Assembly: GCF_008014645.1 (NCBI RefSeq)
Contig: NZ_VOWY01000019.1
Coordinates: 1-40,791, forward strand
Length of the DNA: 40,791 nucleotides
Direction: 5' to 3'
DNA from: Collinsella sp. BA40
Lineage (GTDB): Bacteria; Actinomycetota; Coriobacteriia; Coriobacteriales; Coriobacteriaceae
Shown here: positions 33,045 to 40,789 of the stretch, piece by piece
Position numbering within the stretch: position 1 is the stretch's first letter
Layout of the letters: the number at the start of each line of letters is the position of its first letter
Position numbers and translations under genes: made by a program
Notes under the pieces: generated by a model
The model's input: the letters and a program-made list of their open reading frames with translations, nothing else
The model's database searches: none
Told to the model about the DNA's origin: nothing

Positions 33045-34433
33045 CTACCAACCCGTGCAAGCGACGACAAGCGCACATGCAAACGTTAGCACGCCAAGAA
33101 ATGCAACCCCGTAACCAGTCTCGCGCATAACGCTCAACCGCGCGAAAACAGGATGCTGCCTGCGAAGTCTGCGACGATCGAGCAGCAGGTAGGCGACGAC
33201 CATCATAAAGGGGTCAATGAAGCAGATGGCGCGAAAAACCAGGTATGCCATTGGAAGCCCGACATCCCTTGGAAGAGGATGCACAATAGTATCGATACTC
33301 TGCCAGACCATGCCTGCAAAAAAGAACAGAACAACGGCGTTCCAAACGACTCCAACCCAATCGGGAACCACCGCAGAAGCCCGCACGGCTAACCCAGAGA
33401 TACCATCTCGAAGGAGCTCGAGCGCATGGGACGCAACTCCCCGTACCCTGAACGGTACAGCAGCTGCCCGCAAGGCAGGGCCAGATATGCCATCTGAAAC
33501 CCCATCGGTAACAGCGAAGACGCCGTCGGACGACTTCGGCGAAAGGGCACTCCCGCCTCTCGTGACAGCGCCCTCCGCTAACGCCGCAAACACACCCTCG
33601 ACCGCTGCGCCAAGATCGGCCGCCGACTCATAGCGCTCTGCAGGGTCGAACGAACACGCGCGCTCGACGACGCGGGCAAGCTCCGGGTGGATACCAAGAG
33701 CACGGCACGCATTCGCATCGCACAAGTTGGGAGGCTGCTCGCCCGTCAAGCAGAAGAACAGGACCTTGCCCAGCGCGTACACGTCCGTTCGCTCGTCGGT
33801 CTGGCCGAATCCGAACTGCTCCGGCGGCGCATAGCAGCGCGTAAGAAAATGCGTGGTGTCGGACTCCGCATCCGGATGCCACGCGCGTGCGCAGCCAAAG
33901 TCGATAACCATGGCCTCACCGCCGCGCATAATGATGTTGGAGGGCTTGAGATCACGATGGATCAGCGGCATTTGCAGGCATGTATGGAGCATCTGCACCG
34001 AACGGCAGAGCGTCGTCATAACCTGCGCGGCTAAGAACAAACCCGCCCCCAATGAAGCGGCCAGCTGCTCGACGGTGCACCCGTCGACGTGCTCCATCAC
34101 CACCACAAGAGACGAGGCGCCGCGCCTGCACTCCACGAGCCGCGGTACGCAGGGCAGCGATACGCCCTGTAGCTGCTGCGCCCATAGCTCCTCATATGCG
34201 CAGCCCGCACCAGAGGCGACATCGATGGTCTTTCGCACGTACAAGCCCGAAGCGCCCTCGCGCGGCGTGCCGCGCACGAGCTCAGTCGTCTCGAAGTCCG
34301 ACTGTTTGAGCACGCGAGCGTCATGCCAATCGGTCGCCTCCGCCGCACGGGCGAGAAAGACGTCGAGTTCATGCTGGAACGAGGCGTCCGCCTGCTCCCT
34401 GCGAAAGTCTATGTCGTCACCGGTATGCTTCAT
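33045..34433 (-). CDS. Membrane Ser/Thr protein kinase
   Basis: Hanks-type protein kinase of 462 residues. A variable N-terminus carries the candidate ATP-binding lysine in YVRKTID (K68). The catalytic loop is HRDLKPSN (H159, D161), the metal-binding motif is DFG (178-180), and the activation segment ends in YAPPEQ, followed by DVYALGKVLFFCLTG. The kinase core ends near residue 285. A Ser/Val/Ala-rich linker and three hydrophobic segments follow (about 370-390, 400-425 and 440-460), so the C-terminus is in the membrane with no PASTA or other sensor domain. A -10 box (TATGAT) lies seven bases before the ATG, so the mRNA is probably leaderless. An HTH gene lies upstream on the same strand. Confidence 0.9.
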   Translation of the reverse strand: MKHTGDDIDFRREQADASFQHELDVFLARAAEATDWHDARVLKQSDFETTELVRGTPREGASGLYVRKTIDVASGAGCAYEELWAQQLQGVSLPCVPRLVECRRGASSLVVVMEHVDGCTVEQLAASLGAGLFLAAQVMTTLCRSVQMLHTCLQMPLIHRDLKPSNIIMRGGEAMVIDFGCARAWHPDAESDTTHFLTRCYAPPEQFGFGQTDERTDVYALGKVLFFCLTGEQPPNLCDANACRALGIHPELARVVERACSFDPAERYESAADLGAAVEGVFAALAEGAVTRGGSALSPKSSDGVFAVTDGVSDGISGPALRAAAVPFRVRGVASHALELLRDGISGLAVRASAVVPDWVGVVWNAVVLFFFAGMVWQSIDTIVHPLPRDVGLPMAYLVFRAICFIDPFMMVVAYLLLDRRRLRRQHPVFARLSVMRETGYGVAFLGVLTFACALVVACTGW

Positions 34434-34440
34434 GCCCTAT

Positions 34441-34464
34441 ATCATAGCAAGGTGTGCTGACACC
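34441..34464 (-). promoter_or_regulatory. Kinase promoter with inverted repeat
   Basis: The minus strand has TATGAT (34441-34446) and, in the spacer region, the inverted repeat GGTGT-N4-ACACC (34451-34464), a possible operator. The HTH protein encoded just upstream is a candidate ligand, by position only. Confidence 0.45.
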
Positions 34465-34571
34465 GAGCGGAGCCCGCGGGGCGACGCGTCCCCGCCGACA
34501 ACAGCCGGCTCCCCGCCCATACCGTGAGCACGGGCCGACATCCCGACTCGACAGACAGCAGCGAGCGCACC

Positions 34572-34991
34572 CTAGCAGACCGTCTCCTCGCCGAGGCGGT
34601 AGAGCTCTTCGTTTACCTTCTGCAAGCTGCACCCCTGGTCGAGGCAGAAGATGATAATCGCATCGCGGCGACACTTCGGATCGAGCGAACTGGCACCCGC
34701 GGCCATCAGTGCCCGATTCGCCTCACGCAGGCTGAGCGCCATCGCAAAGGCGATCTGCAGCACCTTGTTGCGCGACGGATTGCGCTGGCCGGTGAAAATC
34801 TGGTACCCGAAGGTCTCGTTCAGATCGGCCATGCGAACGACTCGCGAGCGCTTGAGCCCCTTTTTGCGCAGCATCTGATCGAGGAACTCGGCGAGCGAGC
34901 CCGCCGAGAACTCGTGCCCACCAATGAAATCGTCGAGGCTCTTAGCTTCCAAGAGCTCTTGCAGCACCTGCTCCGTAAAACGCTCGGTCAT
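34572..34991 (-). CDS. Small HTH-like protein paired with the kinase gene
   Basis: A 139-residue protein of no named family that I can assign. The middle (about 45-100) reads like an XRE-type helix-turn-helix: SRVVRMADLNETFGYQIFTGQRNPSRNKVLQIAFAMALSLREANRALMAAG. The N-terminus has an acidic helix, and the C-terminus a short region with two cysteines. GGGGGAG precedes the ATG closely, and a TACAAT -10 box is at 35023-35028 on the minus strand. It sits 138 bases upstream of the kinase on the same strand. A regulator or substrate of the kinase is plausible from position alone. Confidence 0.65.
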   Translation of the reverse strand: MTERFTEQVLQELLEAKSLDDFIGGHEFSAGSLAEFLDQMLRKKGLKRSRVVRMADLNETFGYQIFTGQRNPSRNKVLQIAFAMALSLREANRALMAAGASSLDPKCRRDAIIIFCLDQGCSLQKVNEELYRLGEETVC

Positions 34992-35094
34992 ACTCCCCCT
35001 TCCGCCGGCACGATTTACAACCATTGTAGAAGAACAGCGAAGCGGGACCCGCACCTCGGCGCGCCCCGCCCATGGCTGAAAAACCCTGTCGATA

Positions 35095-35817
35095 CTATGC
35101 AAGCTGCCAGGTCGCAGCAGGCTCATCCGCAAGCATATTCGAAAAGTAAAGTGCAGCAGTAAGATCGCCCTTGAAATACAGGTTGCCGGAAACCGTGCCG
35201 CCGGCAGCGAGATCGCCGGAATTCAGCTCCTCGGAGGCCTCGCTGTAGTAGGCGATGTCGCTCCGCACACCGGAAGCGCTCTCGCCCTTCCAGTCGTACG
35301 GATTGAACGAAAGCGTCTCGCCGCCCTTGTTCGTATACGTGACGCGCACGCAGGTGATAACGGAGCCGTCATAATTGGAAAGGCCGGGCGTCACGCTATC
35401 GACGGCGACCACCATGCCGTTCTCGAGCTCGACGGAGGAACCCACCGACAGCACCTTCGCCGTATCTTCGGGCTTGCCAGCGTCGTCCCCCTGCTTGGCG
35501 TCGCTGGACACGTCGACGGCCTGAGGTCCGTTCATAGCATCATCGATCGCCGCTCCGTACATGCTCTGGCTTGCGAGAACAGCGACCACGGCAACAACGT
35601 TAACCGCCACGGCGGCGATGGCGAGGCCCTTGCCAGCCCGCTTGCCGCGCAGGCAGCCTACGAGGCCCGCAACGGCCAGCACAGCGCCAACCAGGGCAAT
35701 GAAGAACGAGATGTTGTTGATGATGGGCATCAGCGATGTGAGCAGGGCCACGATGCCGACAATGAGGCCGGCAACGGCCAGACCAGACCGGCGCTGCGTA
35801 TCAGATGCGTTTTCCAT
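35095..35817 (-). CDS. DUF4190/DUF4352 membrane-anchored protein
   Basis: A 240-residue protein. The first 90 residues hold two or three hydrophobic segments in a DUF4190-like hairpin (LAVAGLIVGIVALLTSLM, ISFFIALVGAVLAVAGLVG and GLAIAAVAVNVVAVVAVLA). An acidic Asp/Lys-rich linker leads to an extracytoplasmic beta-rich DUF4352-like domain (about 125-240; VGSSVELENGMVVAVDSV, VRVTYTNKGGETLSF, and a late GNLYFKGD). DUF4352 domains are common in exported proteins and have no fixed function. GGAAGGA is eight bases before the ATG. The leader forms a nested hairpin listed separately. Confidence 0.75.
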   Translation of the reverse strand: MENASDTQRRSGLAVAGLIVGIVALLTSLMPIINNISFFIALVGAVLAVAGLVGCLRGKRAGKGLAIAAVAVNVVAVVAVLASQSMYGAAIDDAMNGPQAVDVSSDAKQGDDAGKPEDTAKVLSVGSSVELENGMVVAVDSVTPGLSNYDGSVITCVRVTYTNKGGETLSFNPYDWKGESASGVRSDIAYYSEASEELNSGDLAAGGTVSGNLYFKGDLTAALYFSNMLADEPAATWQLA

Positions 35818-35830
35818 AACGTCATTCCTT

Positions 35831-35879
35831 CCAATAAACGCCGCTCGACCTCCGAGCGGCTCCCTGCTGCCATTATTGG
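35831..35879 (-). promoter_or_regulatory. Nested hairpin in the leader of the DUF4190 gene
   Basis: The outer arms CCAATAA/TTATTGG (35831-35837, 35873-35879) enclose a GC hairpin (GCCGCTCG 35840-35847 with CGAGCGGC 35853-35860). On the minus strand the outer 3' arm directly abuts the Shine-Dalgarno GGAAGGA, so folding could limit access to it. It could also be a weak attenuator. Confidence 0.5.
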
Positions 35880-35949
35880 AAAGTGAGCGGATGATTTCAT
35901 TAGCTCTCAGCTAAGGCGGGCTGACGGACGGACCCGCGGCACGGAGGTC

Positions 35950-36519
35950 CTACGGATGATACGGGCAGCCATCCCCCAGACAGGCGGAGTTAGCGCCCGC
36001 CGCGGCGCACGCGACGGGCGCGCCATCCAGCACGAGGCCGGCATCGAGATGCTCGTTGAACCACGGCACCGCAGCCTGAACCGCGATGCGCGCATCGCGC
36101 TTGCAGCATCGAGGAGAGCCGGCGGCGGCGATGCGGCCCAGGACGTCGGCAACCATGGCCTGGCCCTCGCTCCAACCCTCCGCACGCAGGGGCGCGTTGC
36201 CCGCAAGCACCGCGAACGCCATGCCGCACGACGACGCCGCGCCGCATACGCCCCACTTCGCGCAGGACGCCCCCGGTACGCAACGGGCGCGAGCACCGAG
36301 CTCGTCCAGGGCGGACGCGAGGTCACCGTAAGTCGAACGGGCGTGGAAGCGCGGCCACGAGCAGGTAAGAAGCGCCGCACCGACCAGGAAATGATGGACG
36401 GGACCGAAGGCAACGCACCGCTCATCAGCCATCAGGCGCTCGAGCAGAACACCGGGATCCACGCCCTCCCATGCCAGGCACACCTCGCGCGACCACGCGC
36501 ATTCATCGTTGAACGCCAT
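35950..36519 (-). CDS. Cysteine-rich DUF5714-type protein
   Basis: A 189-residue soluble protein. The conserved part has HHFLVGAALLTC, CVPGASCAKWGVCGAASSCGMAFAVL, NAPLRAEGW and SPRCCKRDARIAVQAA, which together match the DUF5714 family of Cys-rich proteins from anaerobes. About ten cysteines, some as CCK and GVCGAA, suggest a metal or cluster site; this is inference. The function is unknown. AAGGGGAGGA lies just before the ATG. It shares an intergenic region of about 160 bases with the divergent frameshifted membrane-protein gene. Confidence 0.7.
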   Translation of the reverse strand: MAFNDECAWSREVCLAWEGVDPGVLLERLMADERCVAFGPVHHFLVGAALLTCSWPRFHARSTYGDLASALDELGARARCVPGASCAKWGVCGAASSCGMAFAVLAGNAPLRAEGWSEGQAMVADVLGRIAAAGSPRCCKRDARIAVQAAVPWFNEHLDAGLVLDGAPVACAAAGANSACLGDGCPYHP

Positions 36520-36638
36520 ATCGTCCTCCCCTTTATCCGAGTTTTACACGCCGCCACCCGACGGCGCCCGTGGAGCATGCGGCGCGCATACTCGCGGCGC
36601 GTCGGTGCTCAATCGCATCGCCCTCGAATCATAACGGG

Positions 36639-36652
36639 TATCATACGGTATG
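36639..36652 (+). promoter_or_regulatory. Candidate -10 box and short palindrome before the frameshifted gene
   Basis: TATCAT (36639-36644) overlaps the perfect palindrome CATAC-G-GTATG (36642-36652). The -35 region is poor. Confidence 0.35.
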
Positions 36653-36678
36653 TATGGCTACGCGAAAGGACGATGGCC

Positions 36679-37705
36679 ATGAACCTCGATGAAGAAAAGC
36701 GCTGCGAAGACCGCGAAGCCGCGCCGCCCTCGCCCGAAGAGGGCAAGGCGAGCCGCTGCAAGCGCTTCCTGCACAAACACAGCGGACTGATCTGCACGCT
36801 TGCCATCTGCGCCTTTTTCGGCGCGGTGGTCTACGCGGAAAACCCCTGGCTCTGGCCGCACGAGAAGGCCGCCTCCAGCGAAGCGGCCTTCGATCCTGCA
36901 AACCTGAAGGACTCCGACGGCAAGCCACTTGCCGAATGCCTGCCCTACGAGGGCATGCCCGAAGCCTACATAGACTACACCCTGCTGGGGCGGCCCGATG
37001 AAATCAATGTGCTTGACGTGACCATCTACAAAAGAGGTGGCACGTGGTATACCTGGAAGGCTCATACGGGAGCGGATATATTCCTCGTATTCGCGCGCAA
37101 TGAGAAGGTTGAAGAGACGTACAAGAAGCAGGGGAACACCGACTATTGGCTTGATCCCGTCACCAGAGGCGACCTCAACAAGCCGAATCTCGATGGAACG
37201 GGGGCCGTGGTCTACGAGCGGGAGCCCCAGCCCACGGCCGAGCCCGAGAACAACATCCCGACGCCGGAAGAGCTCAGCGACCGCCTACCCTACATCGGCT
37301 TGCCTGCAGACCTTTGTCGACAGCACCTGGCTCGGACCGCATTCCTCGGAGAGCGAGCCCGTTGAGTCCGGGATGCTGGAGGGAGCGACCCCGTACCACT
37401 GGGTCGCCCACGACGGCACCCAGATCTTCGCCGCCTACATTCGCGACGGGAAGGTTATCAAGGTAGCAAAGTTCTATGTCGGAACGGACTATTGGAACGC
37501 TGCAGATGGATCTGATCTCGGCAAACCCAATCTCGACGGAACGGGCACCCAGATCGATAATCGGCTCCCACCTCAACTCGTTGATCCCGAAGACTTCGAT
37601 AACGCCGAAGACTACGCCGACAACGCGGCGGATTACTTCGAATACTACGGTGCAAAAGACCCGTGGATGGCTGCGGTAGATTTCTGGGACCTCAACGGAC
37701 CCTGA
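36679..37705 (+). pseudogene. Two-repeat membrane-anchored protein, frameshifted
   Basis: An N-terminal charged stretch and one transmembrane segment (LICTLAICAFFGAVVYA) are followed by two copies of a roughly 110-residue unit. Unit 1 runs from LAECLPYEGMPEAYIDYTLLG to NKPNLDGTGAVV. Unit 2 runs from LSDRLPYIGLPA, breaks at about 37309, and continues in the next frame as TFVDSTWLG, GTQIFAAYIRDGKV and GKPNLDGTGTQI. Removing one base at 37309 restores GLPATFVD, aligned with GMPEAYID of unit 1. Without it the frame stops at 37365. It may be a true mutation or a sequencing error. The ATG at 36679 has AAAGGA eight bases upstream, better than the ATG at 36673. No family recognised. Confidence 0.75.
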
Positions 37706-37734
37706 TGCACCGACCGCCACAGCCCCGCACACGC

Positions 37735-37764
37735 GAAGGCCGGCTCCACCAGGGGTCGGCCTTC
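37735..37764 (+). terminator. Hairpin after the frameshifted gene
   Basis: GAAGGCCG (37735-37742) pairs with CGGCCTTC (37757-37764), 30 bases beyond the stop codon. Only a short T content follows. Confidence 0.5.
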
Positions 37765-37803
37765 TGCGGAACAACCATCAACGAGCACGCGAACCGCCCC
37801 ACG

Positions 37804-37833
37804 TTGCACGGCCGCGCACGCGCATGCTATACT
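37804..37833 (+). promoter_or_regulatory. Promoter of the ABC-F gene
   Basis: TTGCAC (37804-37809), an 18-base spacer ending in TGC, and TATACT (37828-37833). This is the best sigma-70-like promoter in the window. It gives a leader of about 125 bases. Confidence 0.8.
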
Positions 37834-37898
37834 CGGCTCGTCCGTCCGCGGGATGCGGACCCCATGCGAGGACACCACCGCGAAGAGACAAGGCGGCC

Positions 37899-37910
37899 AT
37901 GCGCTTCTAG
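37899..37910 (+). CDS. Three-codon upstream ORF (Met-Arg-Phe) in the ABC-F leader
   Basis: ATG CGC TTC TAG, with AAGG five bases upstream (37890-37893). The stop codon touches the 5' arm of the hairpin that covers the ABC-F ribosome binding site. Short leader ORFs control several ABC-F genes by ribosome stalling; the same is proposed here. Confidence 0.5.
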   Translation: MRF

Positions 37911-37963
37911 ACATCCCTCTCAACTGTCCCGTTGACCTCCACGCACACAAGGAGGGGATGTCT
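37909..37963 (+). promoter_or_regulatory. Hairpin sequestering the ABC-F ribosome binding site
   Basis: AGACATCCC (37909-37917) pairs with GGGATGTCT (37955-37963); CTC can extend it across a one-base bulge into the Shine-Dalgarno AAGGAGGGG (37949-37957). An alternative short stem pairs CCTCC (37936-37940) with GGAGG (37951-37955). Both block the start region. Confidence 0.55.
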
Positions 37964-37965
37964 TC

Positions 37966-39492
37966 ATGCAGCTCGCGCTTTCTCGCGTGTCCTACACGCA
38001 CCCCGCAGCTCAAGACCCCATTTTGAATACCGTGACCATCGCCTTCGCACAGGGCTGGACCGGCCTGCTGGGCGACAACGGATGCGGCAAGTCGACGCTC
38101 GCCCGCATCGCCTGCGGCCTCATCGAGCCCGATGCCGGCTCGGTCACGCGCGGCCTCTTCTGCACCTACTGCCCGCAAGAAGCGGATGTGCAGCCCGATT
38201 GCCTGCACGATTTCGCCCTCGACTTCGACCGCGAGGCACGCAGCCTCAAAGAACGGCTGGAACTCACCGATGATATGCCCTGGCGCTGGAACGAGCTCAG
38301 CTTCGGCGAGCGCAAGAAGCTCCAGATCGCATGCGCCCTCTGGCAGCGCCCCAACGTGCTCGCTATCGACGAGCCGACGAACCACCTCGACACAGCGGCG
38401 CGGCATCAGCTCGAAAGCTTACTCAGAGAATTCGACGGCATCGGCATCCTCGTCAGCCACGACCGCGGGCTTCTCGACGCGCTCGTAGACCGATGCGCCT
38501 CATTCGAGGCGACCGGACCCCACGGGAGCACGCGAATCACGATCAGGCCGGGCGGCTACACGGCCGCGCACGCGCAGGCAGAGCTCGAGCGCTGCTCCAT
38601 CGTCGCTGAGCGATCGGCAGCGAAGGCCGAGCTCGCGCGCCTCACGGCCGAACACGAGGCGCGCGCTCGCGAGGCGGCGCGGGCGGGCGCCCGACGCTCG
38701 AAGCGCGGTCTGGACCCCAAGGACAAAAGCGCACGCGCGAAGATAGACCTGGCGATCTGGAGCGGGCAGGACGGTGCGCGCGGCAAGCTCGCCAACCAGA
38801 TGGAGAAGCGCCTCGTCACGGCGAGGGCCCGCGTCGAGACCGCGCGGGTAGCGAAGAGATACGACGGCGACCTCTTCCTCGATGCCGCCCCGAGCCATCG
38901 CAAGACGGTCCTCCACATCCCCGCCTCTGCCATCCCCTGCGGGCCCGGCTCCCTCGAGATTCCCGAGCTCTACGTGGGAAACACCGAGCACATCGGCATC
39001 ATCGGTCCCAACGGAGCGGGAAAGACGACCTTCCTGGACCATGTGCGACGGCTATTGACGATTGCGATGCCCGCCGGGCCAACGGCGCCGGAGGTCGTCG
39101 AGGTGCTCGACATCCCGCAGGAACCGGACCGACGCCAAAAGGAGCTGGCGCTCGCAGAGATGCGGCAGCTTTCGCACGAGGAGCTGGGCAGCGTGCTCTC
39201 CTGTGTGGCCCAGCTGAACTCCGACCCCGCGCGTATCCTGGAGGGCGCCGAGACCAGCCCCGGCGAGCTACGGAAGCTCATGATCGGCCTAGGCCTGCGC
39301 GAGCGACCCTCGCTGATCATTATGGACGAGCCGACGAACCATCTCGACCTGCACTCCGTCCAAGCCCTCGAGCGCGCGCTCGCGGGCTATCCCGGGGCGC
39401 TCCTCGTCGTTAGCCACGACGCCGCCTTCATAGAAGCGTGCACATCGACGACCTGGAGAATCGAGGATGGACGGCTTCGACCCGTCCGCTGA
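37966..39492 (+). CDS. ABC-F family ATPase
   Basis: Soluble protein of 508 residues with two ABC domains and no membrane segment; ABC-F proteins act on the ribosome, and some give resistance to antibiotics that bind the large subunit. Cassette 1 has GDNGCGKST, LSFGERKK and LAIDEPTNHLD. Cassette 2 has GPNGAGKTT, a degenerate signature SPGELRK, and IIMDEPTNHLD. The linker between them (about 195-300) is long, charged and predicted helical, as in the arm that enters the ribosomal E site. Its first domain starts at the very N-terminus. The regulated leader (short ORF plus hairpin) points to induction by a translation inhibitor. Resistance or general translation factor cannot be told apart by eye. 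Confidence 0.87.
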   Translation: MQLALSRVSYTHPAAQDPILNTVTIAFAQGWTGLLGDNGCGKSTLARIACGLIEPDAGSVTRGLFCTYCPQEADVQPDCLHDFALDFDREARSLKERLELTDDMPWRWNELSFGERKKLQIACALWQRPNVLAIDEPTNHLDTAARHQLESLLREFDGIGILVSHDRGLLDALVDRCASFEATGPHGSTRITIRPGGYTAAHAQAELERCSIVAERSAAKAELARLTAEHEARAREAARAGARRSKRGLDPKDKSARAKIDLAIWSGQDGARGKLANQMEKRLVTARARVETARVAKRYDGDLFLDAAPSHRKTVLHIPASAIPCGPGSLEIPELYVGNTEHIGIIGPNGAGKTTFLDHVRRLLTIAMPAGPTAPEVVEVLDIPQEPDRRQKELALAEMRQLSHEELGSVLSCVAQLNSDPARILEGAETSPGELRKLMIGLGLRERPSLIIMDEPTNHLDLHSVQALERALAGYPGALLVVSHDAAFIEACTSTTWRIEDGRLRPVR

Positions 39493-39532
39493 GCGCGGAT
39501 GGGCCGCGAGCGATCAGGGACACATCAAAGCA

Positions 39533-39562
39533 GAAAGCCGGCCCCAGAAGGAGCCGGCTTTC
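39533..39562. terminator. Hairpin terminator between ABC-F gene and guaA
   Basis: GAAAGCCGGC (39533-39542) pairs with GCCGGCTTTC (39553-39562), placed between the two convergent stop codons. It is usable in both directions. Confidence 0.75.
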
Positions 39563-39592
39563 GTGTCATGATGCGTATTTCCGCAGTTCAGA

Positions 39593-40576
39593 CTACTCGA
39601 ACTCGATGGTGCCGCAGGGCTTGGGGGTGAGGTCGTACAGGACGCGGCAGATGCCGGGGACCTCGGAGGCGATGCGGTCGCCGATCTTCTTGAGGAGCGC
39701 CCAGTCGAGCTCGGGTACCTCGGCGGTCATGGCGTCGACGGTGTTGACGGCGCGGATGAACGCCGGCCACTCGTAGAGGCGCTTGTCGTCCTTAACGCCG
39801 GTGACGCGGAAGTCCGGCACGGAGACGAAATACTGCCATACCTTGCCCTCGAGGCCCGCGTTGGCGAACTCCTCGCGCAGGATGGCGTCGGCCTCGCGCA
39901 GGGCCTCCAGACGGTCGCGGGTGATGGCACCGAGGCAGCGCACGCCAAGGCCGGGACCGGGGAACGGCTGGCGCTCGACCATGTTCTCGGGCAGGCCGAG
40001 CTCGCGGCCGACCACGCGAACCTCATCCTTATACAGCAGGCGAACGGGCTCGCAGAGCTCGAACTGCAGGTCGTCGGGCAGGCCGCCCACGTTGTGGTGC
40101 GCCTTCACGCCATCGGACTCGAGGATGTCGGGGTAGATGGTGCCCTGAGCCAGGAAGCTCACCTGGTCGCCCACCTTGCGGGCCTCTTCCTCGAAGACGC
40201 GGATGAACTCGGCGCCGATGATCTTGCGCTTGGTCTCGGGCTCGGCAACGCCGTCGAGCAGGCCGAGGAAGCGGTCGGTGGCGTCGACGTACACGAGGTT
40301 GGCGTCCAGCTGGTTGCGGAACACGTCTACGACCTGCTCGGACTCGCCCTTGCGCATGAGGCCGTGGTTCACGTGAACGCAAATGAGCTGCTTGCCAACG
40401 GCCTTGATGAGGAGGGCCGCCACGACCGAGCTGTCAACGCCGCCGGACAGGGCGAGCAGCACGTTCTTGTCGCCGATCTGCTCGCGGCACGCCGCCACCT
40501 GCTCCTCGATGAAGGCCTGAGCGAGCTCGGGGGTGGTGATGCGAACCATGTCGTCGGGACGCTTGTTAAGATCCAT
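39593..40576 (-). CDS. guaA: GMP synthase, ATP-pyrophosphatase subunit only
   Basis: A 327-residue protein that makes GMP from XMP, ATP and ammonia. It starts almost at once with the PP-loop domain (LALSGGVDSSVVAALL) and continues through HNVGGLP, KDEVRVVGRELGLP, RQPFPGPGLGVRC and the dimerisation domain ending LTPKPCGTIEFE. The N-terminal class I glutaminase domain (about 190 residues) of usual bacterial GuaA is missing. The ATG has GAGGAGG seven bases upstream, and nothing coding precedes it up to the end repeat, so this is a short form and not a truncated call. It resembles the split archaeal-type enzyme; a separate glutaminase would be needed elsewhere, or free ammonia is used. Confidence 0.92.
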   Translation of the reverse strand: MDLNKRPDDMVRITTPELAQAFIEEQVAACREQIGDKNVLLALSGGVDSSVVAALLIKAVGKQLICVHVNHGLMRKGESEQVVDVFRNQLDANLVYVDATDRFLGLLDGVAEPETKRKIIGAEFIRVFEEEARKVGDQVSFLAQGTIYPDILESDGVKAHHNVGGLPDDLQFELCEPVRLLYKDEVRVVGRELGLPENMVERQPFPGPGLGVRCLGAITRDRLEALREADAILREEFANAGLEGKVWQYFVSVPDFRVTGVKDDKRLYEWPAFIRAVNTVDAMTAEVPELDWALLKKIGDRIASEVPGICRVLYDLTPKPCGTIEFE

Positions 40577-40617
40577 GTGGAATCCTCCTCAACGTGTAAG
40601 GCTTGAAACTGCAAGAA

Positions 40618-40623
40618 AGTATA
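40618..40623 (-). promoter_or_regulatory. Candidate -10 box of guaA
   Basis: The minus strand reads TATACT 41 bases before the start codon. The -35 region is not clear. No purine-riboswitch pattern is visible in the short leader. Confidence 0.5.
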
Positions 40624-40728
40624 TCGAATAACAACCGCTCGCACGCAGCTGGATGCAAGCATATTCAGACGAAATCAACGTATATCCCAGCTCGCACGCG
40701 CCACGGCCTTGACCCGCCTCACGCCGGA

Positions 40729-40789
40729 GCTAGCTGTTGTGTGCCGATAGGTTGTTTACGCCGTAGACTCGCGACATGGGCGGCAGGCC
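40729..40789. repeat. Right copy of 61-bp terminal inverted repeat
   Basis: Exact reverse complement of 1-61; two further bases (CC) lie outside it at the window edge. It starts about 150 bases upstream of the guaA start codon. Confidence 0.9.

Noticed and set aside
37864-37935. A 23-codon leader peptide in the ABC-F leader, in another frame
   Set aside because: No ribosome binding site precedes it, and a better-placed three-codon ORF with AAGG exists. It cannot be excluded fully.
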